Program-made: the position numbers and the translations under genes | Notes under the pieces: generated by a model | The model's database searches: none | The model's input: the letters and a program-made list of their open reading frames with translations, nothing else | What the model was told of the DNA's origin: nothing | Source of the DNA: Primorskyibacter marinus | Lineage (GTDB): Bacteria > Pseudomonadota > Alphaproteobacteria > Rhodobacterales > Rhodobacteraceae | Assembly (NCBI RefSeq): GCF_003313245.1 | Contig: NZ_QJSD01000001.1 | Span: forward strand, 186,001 to 250,000 | Length of the DNA: 64,000 nt | Direction of reading: 5' to 3' | Shown: piece after piece, positions 46,218-58,782 of the stretch | How the letters are laid out: every line of letters begins with the position of its first letter | Numbering within the stretch: the first letter of the stretch is position 1

Positions 46218-46253
46218 GTCAGAACGCACAAATTATGTGCATCCCATTCTGAC
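46218..46253 (+). promoter_or_regulatory. nested palindrome upstream of glnB, resembling an NtrC site
   Basis: An inner palindrome GCACA-AATTA-TGTGC (46226-46240) lies within an outer one, GTCAGAA / TTCTGAC (46218-46224 and 46247-46253). The inner part resembles the NtrC box (GCACC-N5-GGTGC type), and the location, 110-130 bp before the glnB ATG, suits an activator of glnBA. Identity of the regulator is inferred. Confidence 0.5.
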
Positions 46254-46323
46254 ATCCGGCGTCGAAACAGCCATATCACCCGAATCCGATTGAGCCACGA
46301 TGCCCCCCATGATCAACCCCTAG

Positions 46324-46689
<366 letters not shown>

Positions 46690-46693
46690 GCCT

Positions 46694-46716
46694 GCCCCGG
46701 ACCTGATCCGGGGCCT
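46694..46716 (+). repeat. GCCCCGG/CCGGGGC palindromic repeat between glnB and glnA
   Basis: GCCCCGG, a 7-base loop, CCGGGGC and CT, beginning 4 bp after the glnB stop. As an RNA hairpin it could stabilise the glnB end or reduce read-through into glnA, but no T-tract follows. Confidence 0.8.
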
Positions 46717-46804
46717 CGACGCTTCAACACTGCCACCCGATTTGAATTCTAGATGAAAGCTCACGGCCACCGGCCGGGACGCGATGAGAAGAGGACAACC
46801 AAAG

Positions 46805-48211
46805 ATGAGCAATGACGCAATTCTGAAAATGATCAAGGACGAGGATATCGCTTATGTCGATATTCGCTTCACCGACCCGCGTGGCAAGTTGCAGCACGTC
46901 ACGGTGGTTTCCGACCTGGTCGACGACGATTTCCTGGAAGAGGGTTTCATGTTCGATGGCTCCTCGATTGGTGGCTGGAAATCGATCGAAGCCTCGGACA
47001 TGAAGCTGATGCCCGACACTGAAAGCGCCTATATCGATCCGTTCTATGCCGAAAAGACGCTTTGCATCCATTGCTCTGTCGTCGAGCCGGATACCGGCGA
47101 AAGCTATGAACGTGACCCGCGCGGCACCGCGGAAAAGGCAGAGGCTTACCTGAAATCCTCTGGCATCGGCGACGTGTCCTACTGGGGTCCGGAAGCCGAG
47201 TTCTTTCTATTTGACGACGTTCGTTTTTCCAACTCGATCAACAAGGTATCATACGAAGTTGATGCGATGGATGCGTCCTGGAACAGCGACACACAATATG
47301 AAATGGGCAATACCGGGCACCGCCCCGGCCTGAAGGGCGGGTATTTCCCGGTCAACCCGATCGATGACGGTCAGGACATCCGCGCCGAAATGCTGACCAC
47401 CATGAAGCGCCTCGGCATGAAGGTCGACAAGCACCACCACGAGGTTGCGTCCTGTCAGCATGAACTGGGCCTGATTTTCGGCACGCTGACAAAGCAGGCC
47501 GACGAGTTGCAGAAATACAAATACGTCATTCACAACGTGGCGCAGGCTTACGGCAAGACCGCGACCTTCATGCCCAAGCCGATCTACGGCGACAACGGCA
47601 CCGGCATGCATGTGAACATGTCGATCTGGAAAGACGGCAAGCCGCTCTTCGCGGGCGACAAATACGCCGATCTCAGCCAGGAAGCGCTGTATTTCATCGG
47701 TGGCATCCTGAAACACGCCAAGACGCTTAACGCCTTTACCAACCCGGCGACCAACAGCTACAAGCGGCTGATCCCCGGCTTCGAGGCCCCGGTGCTGCGC
47801 GCCTATTCGGCCAGCAACCGGTCCGGCTGCGTTCGTATTCCCTGGACCGAATCGCCCAAGGCAAAGCGCGTCGAGGCACGTTTCCCCGATCCCGCCGCAA
47901 ACCCCTATCTTTGCTTTGCGGCCCTGCTGATGGCCGGACTCGACGGTATCAAGAACAAGATTGATCCGGGCGAAGCGATGGACAAGAACCTGTACGATTT
48001 GCCGCCGGAAGAGCTGGAAGGCATCCCGACGGTTTGCGGCTCGCTGCGCGAAGCGATGGACGCCCTCAAGGCCGATCACGGCTTCCTTCTGGCGGGTGAC
48101 GTGTTCACGAAGGACCAGATCGACGGCTATATCGCGCTGAAGATGGAAGAGGTCGAACTTTACGAACAAACACCGCACCCGGTCGAATTCGGCATGTATT
48201 ACAGCTGCTGA
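46805..48211 (+). CDS. glnA: glutamine synthetase type I
   Basis: ATP-dependent synthesis of glutamine from glutamate and ammonium; in this family dodecameric and controlled by adenylylation. 468 residues; the Tyr in [11 protein letters not shown] is residue 397, the E. coli adenylylation site. Other motifs: [11 protein letters not shown], the catalytic [16 protein letters not shown] and [12 protein letters not shown] 46805 is preferred; GAGG lies about 9-12 bases upstream and the first 7 codons of the longer frame are not needed. Confidence 0.98.
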   Translation: MSNDAILKMIKDEDIAYVDIRFTDPRGKLQHVTVVSDLVDDDFLEEGFMFDGSSIGGWKSIEASDMKLMPDTESAYIDPFYAEKTLCIHCSVVEPDTGESYERDPRGTAEKAEAYLKSSGIGDVSYWGPEAEFFLFDDVRFSNSINKVSYEVDAMDASWNSDTQYEMGNTGHRPGLKGGYFPVNPIDDGQDIRAEMLTTMKRLGMKVDKHHHEVASCQHELGLIFGTLTKQADELQKYKYVIHNVAQAYGKTATFMPKPIYGDNGTGMHVNMSIWKDGKPLFAGDKYADLSQEALYFIGGILKHAKTLNAFTNPATNSYKRLIPGFEAPVLRAYSASNRSGCVRIPWTESPKAKRVEARFPDPAANPYLCFAALLMAGLDGIKNKIDPGEAMDKNLYDLPPEELEGIPTVCGSLREAMDALKADHGFLLAGDVFTKDQIDGYIALKMEEVELYEQTPHPVEFGMYYSC

Positions 48212-48237
48212 TGTCCAGCAGGAACAGCTATCGGAAC

Positions 48238-48264
48238 GGGGCGTCTTCACGGACGCCCTTTTTC
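48238..48264 (+). terminator. Rho-independent terminator after glnA
   Basis: GGGCGTC and GACGCCC form a 7-bp stem with a TTCACG loop, followed by TTTTTCTTTT, 27 bp after the glnA stop. Confidence 0.85.
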
Positions 48265-48407
48265 TTTTCTGCCTTCGGAAAGAACATCGCTTCGACGCGC
48301 TCTTGCGCGCATTGCCGCGCCGAAAAACCGCATTTGCCTTCCCTCTTGGCCCAGAGCATCACTGCGGGTAGGGTCGTCCCGATCAGTTACCTATTCCGGA
48401 GACCGCA

Positions 48408-49223
48408 ATGCGTCCGATTTTTACCGCCCTTTTCCTGTCGCTGCTGACTGCCTCTCCGGCATTGGCGGCGAATTGCATCACGAACAAGGGCAGCTTTGGC
48501 ACCTATAAGCAGGGTCTCAGCCAGCAGGCCGCAGCCAACGGAGTCGGCCAACGCGGCCTTCAGGCGCTTGGCAGCGCGTCCCTGTCCAGCCTGACATGGC
48601 GGTTCGAATCCAACCCGTCCAGCCAAAGCGGCGTCTCATACGGCGATCCGGCGGCGTTTCTTGCCAAGCGTTCAGGCAGCTCTGCGCAAAGTTTCATCAA
48701 CATGGCGCGCTCAAAGAAAAGCAAGAATCCCAACACGTTCTCGTCGATCGAGCGGACTTATGGCGTACCGGCCGATCTGCTGGTGACAATCTGGGGACTG
48801 GAAACAAGCTGGGGCGGCTATCTTGGCAAGACGCCCATCGTCGACGGGGCGATCACGCTGGCCTCCTATTGCCGACGGCATCCGCGTTTTGAAGGCAGCG
48901 CGATCGCGGCTTTGAAACTGGTGGATCGCGGGGTGATCTCGACCAGCACGCAGGGTGGTCCGTCGGGCGAATTGGGGCATATGCAGTTTCTGGCCGAGAA
49001 CTGGCTGCGCTACGGGGTTGACGCCAACGGCGATGGCAAGGCCGATCCGTATAGCGCGGCCGACGCGCTGGCCTCTGCCGCCAATATGCTGCGCCAGAAC
49101 GGCTGGCAGCCCGGTCAACCATATGGCGAAGGCACACGCAACTTTCAGGCGCTGTCTGCCTGGAATGACAGTGGGAACTACCAACGCGCGATTGTCTACG
49201 CGGCCCAACGGATTGGAAGGTGA
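48408..49223 (+). CDS. exported lytic murein transglycosylase (MltB-like)
   Basis: Cleaves peptidoglycan glycan strands with 1,6-anhydro product. A signal peptide (MRPIFTALFLSLLTASPALA) is followed by an SLT_2/MltB-type domain; catalytic Glu132 in TIWGLETSWGG and the GELGHMQFLAENWLRYGVDANGDGKADPYSAADALAS-type motif shown by GHMQFLAENWLRYGVDANGDG. The ATG follows GGAGA. 271 residues is short for MltB but normal for this secreted subfamily. Stands alone after glnA. Confidence 0.92.
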   Translation: MRPIFTALFLSLLTASPALAANCITNKGSFGTYKQGLSQQAAANGVGQRGLQALGSASLSSLTWRFESNPSSQSGVSYGDPAAFLAKRSGSSAQSFINMARSKKSKNPNTFSSIERTYGVPADLLVTIWGLETSWGGYLGKTPIVDGAITLASYCRRHPRFEGSAIAALKLVDRGVISTSTQGGPSGELGHMQFLAENWLRYGVDANGDGKADPYSAADALASAANMLRQNGWQPGQPYGEGTRNFQALSAWNDSGNYQRAIVYAAQRIGR

Positions 49224-49524
49224 GTTAAAGGCCACACTTAACAGAAACTTATCAATGACTTAAAAGGGAAACGTAAGGTTCTAGATGAAGATGCGCCCGC
49301 TCTTGATGGTTGCAACAGGCGTCGGGCGCGCTGCATCTCGATAAGATTGAGCGGCATCGGGCGTGCGGACGGGTGTTCGAAACCGGCCACTCCGCCCGCA
49401 GGGTCCGATTTCTGCTGAAAACCAAACAACACCGGTCGTCACCTTGACGTGACAGCCATGACACATCTCTGGCGGGCAGGCACATGTCTGCTTACCCTTT
49501 CAATCACATCAGAAAGGAGCCGCC
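49224..49524. other. 301-bp stretch without a supported gene
   Basis: Short minus-strand frames exist but lack ribosome-binding sites and known families. The last 60 bases hold the ribosome-binding site AAAGGAG of the next gene. Nothing else recognised. Confidence 0.35.
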
Positions 49525-50736
49525 ATGGCCACCGAACGTATCACTTTTGACGGCCACGCGGGTGCCCCGCTCGCCGCGCGGCTCGACCTGCCGGAGGGCC
49601 CGCATCTGGCCACGGCGCTGTTTGCGCATTGCTTCACCTGTTCCAAGGATATCGCCGCCGCGCGCCGGATCGCGGGTCGGCTTGCGATGATGGGGATCGC
49701 CGTTCTGCGGTTCGATTTCACCGGGCTTGGGCATTCAGGCGGCGAGTTTGCCAATACGTCTTTCTCGTCGAACGTGCAGGATCTGCACAACGCCGCCGCA
49801 TATCTTGACGCGCGCGGCATGGCACCGTCGCTTATGATCGGTCACTCACTGGGCGGCGCGGCGGTGCTGCGCGCGGCGGGCAGCATCGACAGCGTACGCG
49901 CGGTCGTCACGATTGCAGCCCCCTTCGATCCCGCCCATGTGACGCAGAACTTTTCCGACGCGCTGGACAAGATTGCCGAGGATGGCCGTGCAGAGGTTGA
50001 TCTGGGTGGGCAGACCTTCACGATCTCGCAGGATTTCGTGCAGGACGTCACGTCGGAAAAGCTTGAAAGCGCCATTTCCGGCCTGAAACGCGCGCTGCTG
50101 GTGATGCACGCGCCGCGCGACAGCGTTGTGGATATTTCCAATGCGACACGCATCTTTACCACTGCGAAACATCCGAAAAGCTTTGTCACGCTGGACGATG
50201 CCGATCATCTGGTCAGCCGCGCAAGCGATGCAGAATATGCAGCGCAGGTGATTGCCGCCTGGGCCGGGCGCTACCTTGATTTGCCAGCGCCCGCACCGCC
50301 CCCCGGCGCGCCCGAAGGCGTGGTCCGCGTGGCCGAGGCCGATCCGGACGGTTTCCTGCAAGATGTACAAAGCGGCCCGGATCATCACATGCTGGCGGAC
50401 GAGCCCGAGGCCTACGGCGGCAGCAATCGCGGCATGTCGCCCTACGGGTTCCTGGCTGCCGGTCTGGGTGCCTGCACCTCGATGACGATCCGCATGTATG
50501 CGCGCCGCAAGGGCTGGCCGCTGGATCACGTCTCGGTGGATGTTCGCCACGACAAGGTTCATGCGCAGGATGCGGCCTCTGGAAGTACCGACAAGATCGA
50601 CACGTTCCGCCGCCGGATCACGCTTGAAGGTGATTTGTCACAAGAGCAATGCGCCAAACTGCTGGAGATTGCGGATAAATGCCCCGTCCATCGCAGCTTG
50701 GAACGCGGCGCGAAGGTGTTGACGGAACTGGTCTGA
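49525..50736 (+). CDS. alpha/beta hydrolase fused to an OsmC-like domain
   Basis: A 403-residue two-domain protein. N-terminal alpha/beta hydrolase: FAHCFTCSKD, nucleophile Ser108 in GHSLGGAAV, His in LDDADHLVSR near 225. The C-terminal part from about 265 is OsmC-like, with the two redox cysteines C317 in GLGACTSMTIRMYARRKGWPL and C386 in ADKCPVHRSLE. OsmC domains reduce organic hydroperoxides. The fusion is known in several proteobacteria; combined function is unknown. A GAAAGGAG ribosome-binding site is well placed. Confidence 0.9.
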   Translation: MATERITFDGHAGAPLAARLDLPEGPHLATALFAHCFTCSKDIAAARRIAGRLAMMGIAVLRFDFTGLGHSGGEFANTSFSSNVQDLHNAAAYLDARGMAPSLMIGHSLGGAAVLRAAGSIDSVRAVVTIAAPFDPAHVTQNFSDALDKIAEDGRAEVDLGGQTFTISQDFVQDVTSEKLESAISGLKRALLVMHAPRDSVVDISNATRIFTTAKHPKSFVTLDDADHLVSRASDAEYAAQVIAAWAGRYLDLPAPAPPPGAPEGVVRVAEADPDGFLQDVQSGPDHHMLADEPEAYGGSNRGMSPYGFLAAGLGACTSMTIRMYARRKGWPLDHVSVDVRHDKVHAQDAASGSTDKIDTFRRRITLEGDLSQEQCAKLLEIADKCPVHRSLERGAKVLTELV

Positions 50737-50879
50737 CGCGCCGCGCTGGTTGACATCAGGAACGGTTGCGTCCCCGAACGGCTGCCATGGCACGCGGGTT
50801 GGGGCGCTACTGCCTTGTGGGCAAGGCCGCTTGGGTCTAAACCCCGCGCAATCCTGTTTGCAGCTTGGAAGGCCCGCCG

Positions 50880-52181
50880 ATGATCCCCCGCTATTCCCGC
50901 CCCGACATGGTCGCAATCTGGTCGCCCGAGACCAAGTTCCGCATCTGGTACGAAATCGAGGCACATGCCTGTGACGCTCAGGCCGAACTGGGGGTCATCC
51001 CGAAGGAAAATGCCGAAGCGGTGTGGAAGGCCAAGGACGTAGAGTTTGACGTGGCGCGGATTGACGAGATCGAGGCCGTCACGAAGCATGACGTGATCGC
51101 CTTTCTGACCCACCTGGCCGAGATCATCGGCAATGACGAAGCGCGGTTCGTGCATCAGGGCATGACCTCTTCGGATGTGCTGGACACAACTTTCAACGTG
51201 CAACTGGTCCGTGCTGCCGATCTTTTGCTTGCCGATATGGACAAGCTGCTGGAGGCGCTGAAACGTCGCGCGCTGGAACACAAGGACACGGTCCGCATCG
51301 GCCGCAGCCACGGCATTCACGCCGAACCCACCACCATGGGCCTGACCTTCGCGCGCTTCTACGCCGAGATGGACCGCAACCGCACCCGCCTGGCCACCGC
51401 CCGCGACGAAATTGCAACCGGCGCGATCTCCGGCGCCGTTGGCACATTTGCCAATATCGACCCCGCGGTCGAAGAACATGTCTGCGCAAAGCTGGGGCTG
51501 AAGCCCGAACCGATCAGCACGCAAGTGATCCCGCGCGACCGTCATGCCGCGTTCTTCGCGGCCCTCGGCGTTGTCGGCAGTTCTATCGAGAATGTCGCGA
51601 CAGAGATTCGCCACATGCAGCGCACCGAGGTTCTGGAAGCCGAAGAATTCTTCTCGGCCGGTCAGAAAGGCTCTTCCGCGATGCCGCATAAACGCAACCC
51701 GGTGCTGACCGAAAACCTGACCGGGCTGGCCCGTCTGGTGCGCATGGCCGTGGTTCCCGCGATGGAAAACGTGGCCCTCTGGCACGAGCGCGACATCAGC
51801 CACAGCTCTGTCGAGCGCAATATCGGCCCCGACACCACCATCACGCTGGATTTCGCTCTGGCCCGGCTGACGCAGGTGATCGACAAGCTGGTGATCTATC
51901 CCGACAACATGCTGGCCAACATGAATAAATTCAAAGGTCTGGTGATGTCGCAGCGGGTTCTTCTGGCGCTGACGCAGGCCGGTGTCAGCCGCGAGGATTC
52001 CTATCGCCTTGTCCAGCGCAACGCGATGAAGGTCTGGGAAAAAGGCGCCGATTTCAAGACAGAGCTTCTGGGTGATGACGAGGTCACAGCCGCCCTGTCG
52101 ATAGAAGAGATCGAAGAGAAATTCGACCTTGGTTATCACACCAAACATGTCGACACGATCTTCAAACGCGTCTTCGGCTGA
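50880..52181 (+). CDS. purB: adenylosuccinate lyase
   Basis: Acts twice in purine synthesis (SAICAR to AICAR, adenylosuccinate to AMP). The 433-residue fumarase-fold protein has the signature [11 protein letters not shown] at 264-274 containing the flexible catalytic loop, TSSDVLDT and [12 protein letters not shown]. Start 50880 ([10 protein letters not shown]) follows GGAAGG; the track's longer start is TTG-initiated and not needed. Confidence 0.97.
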   Translation: MIPRYSRPDMVAIWSPETKFRIWYEIEAHACDAQAELGVIPKENAEAVWKAKDVEFDVARIDEIEAVTKHDVIAFLTHLAEIIGNDEARFVHQGMTSSDVLDTTFNVQLVRAADLLLADMDKLLEALKRRALEHKDTVRIGRSHGIHAEPTTMGLTFARFYAEMDRNRTRLATARDEIATGAISGAVGTFANIDPAVEEHVCAKLGLKPEPISTQVIPRDRHAAFFAALGVVGSSIENVATEIRHMQRTEVLEAEEFFSAGQKGSSAMPHKRNPVLTENLTGLARLVRMAVVPAMENVALWHERDISHSSVERNIGPDTTITLDFALARLTQVIDKLVIYPDNMLANMNKFKGLVMSQRVLLALTQAGVSREDSYRLVQRNAMKVWEKGADFKTELLGDDEVTAALSIEEIEEKFDLGYHTKHVDTIFKRVFG

Positions 52182-52205
52182 AGCCACAAGACCCGTACCA
52201 TCGCA

Positions 52206-52237
52206 ATCCCTCACTGCCCAGCAGTGGGGGATTTTTC
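52206..52237 (+). terminator. Rho-independent terminator after purB
   Basis: A 12-bp stem (ATCCCTCACTGC with GCAGTGGGGGAT, one T.G pair) and a CCA loop, followed by TTTT CG TTTTT, 25 bp past purB. Confidence 0.88.
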
Positions 52238-52447
52238 GTTTTTCGACGTCGCGCAGAAGGCGTTTCGTGCCGGCCTGAAGCGTCGCTAAGGTGCTGACAG
52301 ACAGACGGCCGGACGTTCCAGCGATTCCGGCCAAACCCCAACGCGCGATGGCAAGCTGACGCCGATCTCATTGAACAGGTGTCTTGGTGTTTTGTCGCAG
52401 GCCAAGGCTGTGCTATCCTTGCTGAACAGTTCAACAGGAGGATTGCA

Positions 52448-52606
52448 ATGAATATCAAGACAATTCTGGCCGCCACCGCTCTGGCAATCATTCCCGCAGT
52501 CGGCGCTTGGGCGTCCTGTTCGGGCCATAGCGAGGCGATGTCCTGTGCGCAAGGCACCGTCTATGACAGCGCAACGGGTAGCTGTGTCGAACAAGTGACC
52601 GGCTGA
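52448..52606 (+). CDS. 52-residue secreted cysteine-containing peptide
   Basis: A short gene with a perfect AGGAGG 6 bases before its ATG. A signal peptide (MNIKTILAATALAIIPAVGAWA) is followed by about 30 residues with three cysteines (ASCSGHSEAMSCAQGTVYDSATGSCVEQ), the pattern of a very small carbohydrate-binding module (CBM14/peritrophin-like). It lies between purB and the FliG-like gene; similar peptides occur at this place in related genomes, as I recall, often misnamed after purB. Exported role unknown. Confidence 0.75.
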   Translation: MNIKTILAATALAIIPAVGAWASCSGHSEAMSCAQGTVYDSATGSCVEQVTG

Positions 52607-52713
52607 CGCAATAAGAACAAACTGCGATCAAACAACGCTCGTTCAGGGTTTGTTCACCCGACTCGGGTTAGGTCCGGAACATACCGGATGTAACCGGATG
52701 AGGTCCTGAACGG

Positions 52714-53781
52714 ATGACGAAGCAGACACAGATCGCCACATTGGCACCCCCTGCCGCCCGCCCACCGGTCGGCATGAACCCCGTGTTGACCCGCCGCCAG
52801 AAGGCGGCGATCGTGGTGCAGTTCATTCTGAATGAAGGTGCAGAGGTGGCATTGACCACCCTGCCCGATGATTTGCAGGCCACGCTGACCCAGCAGCTTG
52901 GCGATATGCGCTATGTGCACACCGACACTTTGAACGAGGTGTTGACGGAATTCGCCGATGAACTTGGCGGTGTAGGTCTCAGCTTTCCGAAAGGGATCGC
53001 GGGGGCCTTGTCGGCGCTGGACGGAAAAATCAGCGCTCAGACAGCCCAACGCCTTCGCAAAGAGGCCGGCGTGCGTCAGGCAGGCGACCCTTGGGCGCGT
53101 ATCGCGAGTCTGTCGGCCGATGAATTGCGCCGCATGCTGGAAGCTGAAAGCACCGAGGTCGCCGCCGTTGCCCTGTCAAAGATTGACGTGACCCGTGCGG
53201 CAGAAGTTTTGGGCAAACTTCCCGGAACCCAAGCCAGACTGATCGCCTATGCCGTATCGCAGACCGGCTCTGTCACGCCAAGCGCGGTCGACCGGATCGG
53301 CCTGAGCCTTGCAAGCCAGTTGGATAACAAGCCCGAACGCGCCTTCAATGCGGCCCCGGAAAATCGCGTCGGGGCAATTCTGAATGTCTCGCCCTCGCTG
53401 ACCCGCGACGATGTGCTCAGCGGGCTGGACGAGACCGACAGCGTTTTTGCGCAAGCCGTGCGCAAGGCAATCTTCACCTTTACCGACATTCCGACGCGGA
53501 TTGCGGCACTGGACGTGCCGCGTATCCTGCGCGACGCCGATGGTGACGCGATGGTGACCGCGCTGGCCTTTGCGGCCAGCACTGAACAAGGGGCGGCGCG
53601 CGACCACATCCTTGAAAATCTGGGCAAGCGCATGTCCGAACAGGTCCGCGAACAGATCGAAGAGCGCGGCACGCCGAAATCCAAAGACGGAGAGGCCGCG
53701 ATGAACACCGTGGTCGCAGGTATACTGTCCTTGGTCGAAGCCGGCGAGATCACATTGGTCCAGCCTGACGAAGAAGAATGA
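52714..53781 (+). CDS. divergent FliG-like protein
   Basis: A 355-residue protein with the FliG plan: N-terminal helical domain (AAIVVQFILNEGAEVALTTL), middle and C-terminal armadillo-type domains (SLTRDDVLSGLDETDSVFAQAVRKAIFTFTDI; ALAFAASTEQGAARDHILENLGKRMSEQVREQIEE, seen here in parts). The middle-domain EHPQ motif of classical FliG is replaced (ESTE at about 150), so its contacts with FliM may differ. No other flagellar gene is nearby. It may be a genuine but isolated motor-switch gene, or a paralogue with another role. Confidence 0.7.
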   Translation: MTKQTQIATLAPPAARPPVGMNPVLTRRQKAAIVVQFILNEGAEVALTTLPDDLQATLTQQLGDMRYVHTDTLNEVLTEFADELGGVGLSFPKGIAGALSALDGKISAQTAQRLRKEAGVRQAGDPWARIASLSADELRRMLEAESTEVAAVALSKIDVTRAAEVLGKLPGTQARLIAYAVSQTGSVTPSAVDRIGLSLASQLDNKPERAFNAAPENRVGAILNVSPSLTRDDVLSGLDETDSVFAQAVRKAIFTFTDIPTRIAALDVPRILRDADGDAMVTALAFAASTEQGAARDHILENLGKRMSEQVREQIEERGTPKSKDGEAAMNTVVAGILSLVEAGEITLVQPDEEE

Positions 53782-53826
53782 ACTCAGCCGATACTGGCAA
53801 TGTAACGGTGTTATACAACTGAGCTG

Positions 53827-54819
53827 ATGCTTGTGATCGGTCCTGCCTCGGCCTATGTCACGGCAGTCCTTTCAAGGAAAGCCGTCACAAACGTGCCAGA
53901 CAAGACATCTTCGACGCCCCCCAAGGGCAGCTTTGGCGACTGGATGACCGATCGCATATTACGGGCGATGATCCAGCTGGCACTGGTCTTGCCGCTGCGT
54001 GCCCGGCTCTGGCTGATGGGCCGGCTCATCAGCCGCATCGTCGCGCCACTTGCCGGATACCGCGACCGCGCCATGGCCAATCTTGCCCATATCTGGCCCG
54101 ACCTGCCCGAAGTGGAACGCAGGCGACTCGCAGATGCCGTGGCCGACAATGCCGGGCGCACGATGATCGAGAATTACGACGTCAAAGGTTTGCTGCGCAA
54201 AATGACCGACACACCCGTCTATGGGCCAGGTGTTGCCGCCGCAGAACAGGCCCGTGCAGAAGGCCGCCCGGTGGTTTTTGTCACCGGGCATTTTGGCAAT
54301 TTCGAGGCTCCGCGAGCGGCCCTTGTGGCGCGCGGATTTGAAATTGGCGGGTTGTACCGGCCGATGTCCAACGCCTATTTCAACGCACATTACGCCGCCA
54401 ATATGCATGCCCTGTCCGGCCCGGTCTTTGAACAGGGCCGCCGCGGTACGCTGGGCCTGATGCGCCATATCCGTGAGGGTGGCATGGGGGTGTTGCTGTT
54501 CGACATATACGACAGTTCAGGCACGCCCCTGCCGTTTCTGGGCAAGCCTGCACCGACGGTCACTTCGGCCGCTGATATCGCGCTGAAAACCGGGGCCTTG
54601 CTGATCCCGTTCTTTGGCACAAGGCAGCCGGACGGTCAGAATTTCCACATCGAATTCGATGAGCCGGTACAGCACGGCGATCCGCTAGAGATGATGCGGC
54701 AGGTGACGCAAGCGCTGGAACGCCGGATCGAAGCGCATCCCGCACAGTGGTTCTGGATCCATCGCCGGTGGAAACCGAAACGTCAGCGCAAACGTGCCGC
54801 CGCTAAGATCGGTCCGTAA
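53827..54819 (+). CDS. LpxL/HtrB-type lysophospholipid/lipid A acyltransferase family protein
   Basis: A 330-residue inner-membrane acyltransferase. The HxxxxE active site is HFGNFE with His155 and Glu160; GLYRPMSN, GQNFHIEF and WFWIHRRWK are typical. The N-terminal part (MTDRILRAMIQLALVLPLRARLW) holds the membrane helix. Start uncertain: ATG 53827 lacks a ribosome-binding site, and GTG at V23 or ATG 53944 are alternatives. Ends convergently over the tail of the DUF1223 gene (37 bp). Confidence 0.85.
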   Translation: MLVIGPASAYVTAVLSRKAVTNVPDKTSSTPPKGSFGDWMTDRILRAMIQLALVLPLRARLWLMGRLISRIVAPLAGYRDRAMANLAHIWPDLPEVERRRLADAVADNAGRTMIENYDVKGLLRKMTDTPVYGPGVAAAEQARAEGRPVVFVTGHFGNFEAPRAALVARGFEIGGLYRPMSNAYFNAHYAANMHALSGPVFEQGRRGTLGLMRHIREGGMGVLLFDIYDSSGTPLPFLGKPAPTVTSAADIALKTGALLIPFFGTRQPDGQNFHIEFDEPVQHGDPLEMMRQVTQALERRIEAHPAQWFWIHRRWKPKRQRKRAAAKIGP

Positions 54820-55478
54820 CCTGCACGCTGCACCAGCACCACCACCGGGCGCGGGCCTTCGACCGACAAACGTGCCTTGTAGGTGCCCTGCCCGTCCCAG
54901 CGCCCCAGAACCCGCCAATCGGTCACGATATTGTGGTAGGTCAGCGTGCGTCCGGCATTCTCGCCGCGCTTGATAGCGACAATCTGTTCAGGCTCGTAGC
55001 GCACCAGATGAATGTCTGCCGGACCGGCAGAGCGCAGGGCACGCGCCGAAATCACCAGTTCCGAGCCGTTACGCGCAAGGTCCACCGACACGGGCAGGCG
55101 TTGCGATTCATGTTTGCGGATCAGATCGGCCACATCCATCCTGCGGTTGCCGACGACATCCTCTGTCCCTTGCACGACCATCTGCGGCGTGTAGATGCTG
55201 CGAAGCCCGGCGACTGCGGCATAGGCCTTTTGCCGCTTGGTGAACCCGGCCTGGGCGAAGACATCTTTCCAGCCGATATAGTCCCAGTAATCGACATGCA
55301 GCGCCAGCGCGATCACATCGTCCCGTCTCGCCAATTCGCCAAGCAGTTGATCGGCAGGCGGACAAGAGGAACAGCCCTGCGAGGTGAAAAGCTCTACCAC
55401 CACCGGATGGTTCTGCGCCGCAGCAGCGCCGGCCAGCGTGATCCAGATTGTGGTGATCCATCCAACCAGCTTTCGCAT
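54783..55478 (-). CDS. exported DUF1223 thioredoxin-fold protein
   Basis: A 231-residue DUF1223 protein with signal peptide (MRKLVGWITTIWITLAGAAAA) and a CxxC in SQGCSSCPPAD (C36, C39), followed by LALHVDYWDYIGWKDVFA and TPQMVVQG. The family has a thioredoxin-like fold in the periplasm; activity unproven. Its last 37 bp overlap the end of the acyltransferase on the other strand. Confidence 0.88.
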   Translation of the reverse strand: MRKLVGWITTIWITLAGAAAAQNHPVVVELFTSQGCSSCPPADQLLGELARRDDVIALALHVDYWDYIGWKDVFAQAGFTKRQKAYAAVAGLRSIYTPQMVVQGTEDVVGNRRMDVADLIRKHESQRLPVSVDLARNGSELVISARALRSAGPADIHLVRYEPEQIVAIKRGENAGRTLTYHNIVTDWRVLGRWDGQGTYKARLSVEGPRPVVVLVQRAGYGPILAAARLR

Positions 55479-55805
55479 GCGTCACTCTATTCCGTTTGAA
55501 ATGTCCCAACGTCATTAAAACGATCATGCTGAAATAGCCAATCAAGGATTTGCGATAACCCGAGAGCCGCCCCCAAGACCCGAGTCGCCCCCGTTTTGGC
55601 ACCGCCGATCTTTCGCCTCAGCGACGAAAGCGGACGCATAGACACACTGTTCCATGTCAGGTGTCGAAATTTCTGGATCTGGCGGCCCAAATTCGGTGTG
55701 CAATGGTATACATAACGACGCACCCCCCTTGATTGGCACGTCAGGTTAGGGCAGATAACAGCCAGCAACACCCTTATCACCCGCATTTTCGCAAGGGAGC
55801 CAACA
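55479..55805. other. 327-bp divergent intergenic region before acnA
   Basis: Contains the promoters of DUF1223 (leftward) and acnA (rightward). A weak plus-strand candidate is TTGATT at 55729 with CAGATA at 55752 (17 bases), a poor -10. No gene; TATAC and AT-rich patches near 55708. Confidence 0.4.
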
Positions 55806-58577
<2,772 letters not shown>

Positions 58578-58625
58578 TCCGTCAGGAACCGCAATCCCCG
58601 GCTGATGGGGTTCAATCCAGAAAAT

Positions 58626-58654
58626 GGCGCGTCGCTTCGGTGGCGCGCCTTTTC
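58626..58654 (+). terminator. probable terminator after acnA
   Basis: GGCGCG and CGCGCC pair around a 12-base loop and are followed by TTTTCG, 49 bp past the acnA stop. Stem is short (6 bp). Confidence 0.55.
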
Positions 58655-58782
58655 GTTTCGCGCAACCCTGCTATGCGCGAGTCTTCGCCAAACACGGTTT
58701 CGTGACGCGCCAGCCCGGAAATTTCCCCTTATGTCATTTGCTGTAATGCCCCATTTGAAGGGCAAGCAAAGAGGCAGAGACC

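Noticed and set aside
49238-49485. Overlapping minus-strand frames after the lytic transglycosylase
   Set aside because: Three frames open at once, none with a ribosome-binding site; probably chance or an old repeat.
50559-52334. 591-codon open frame antisense to purB
   Set aside because: Antisense shadow that also crosses the intergenic region.
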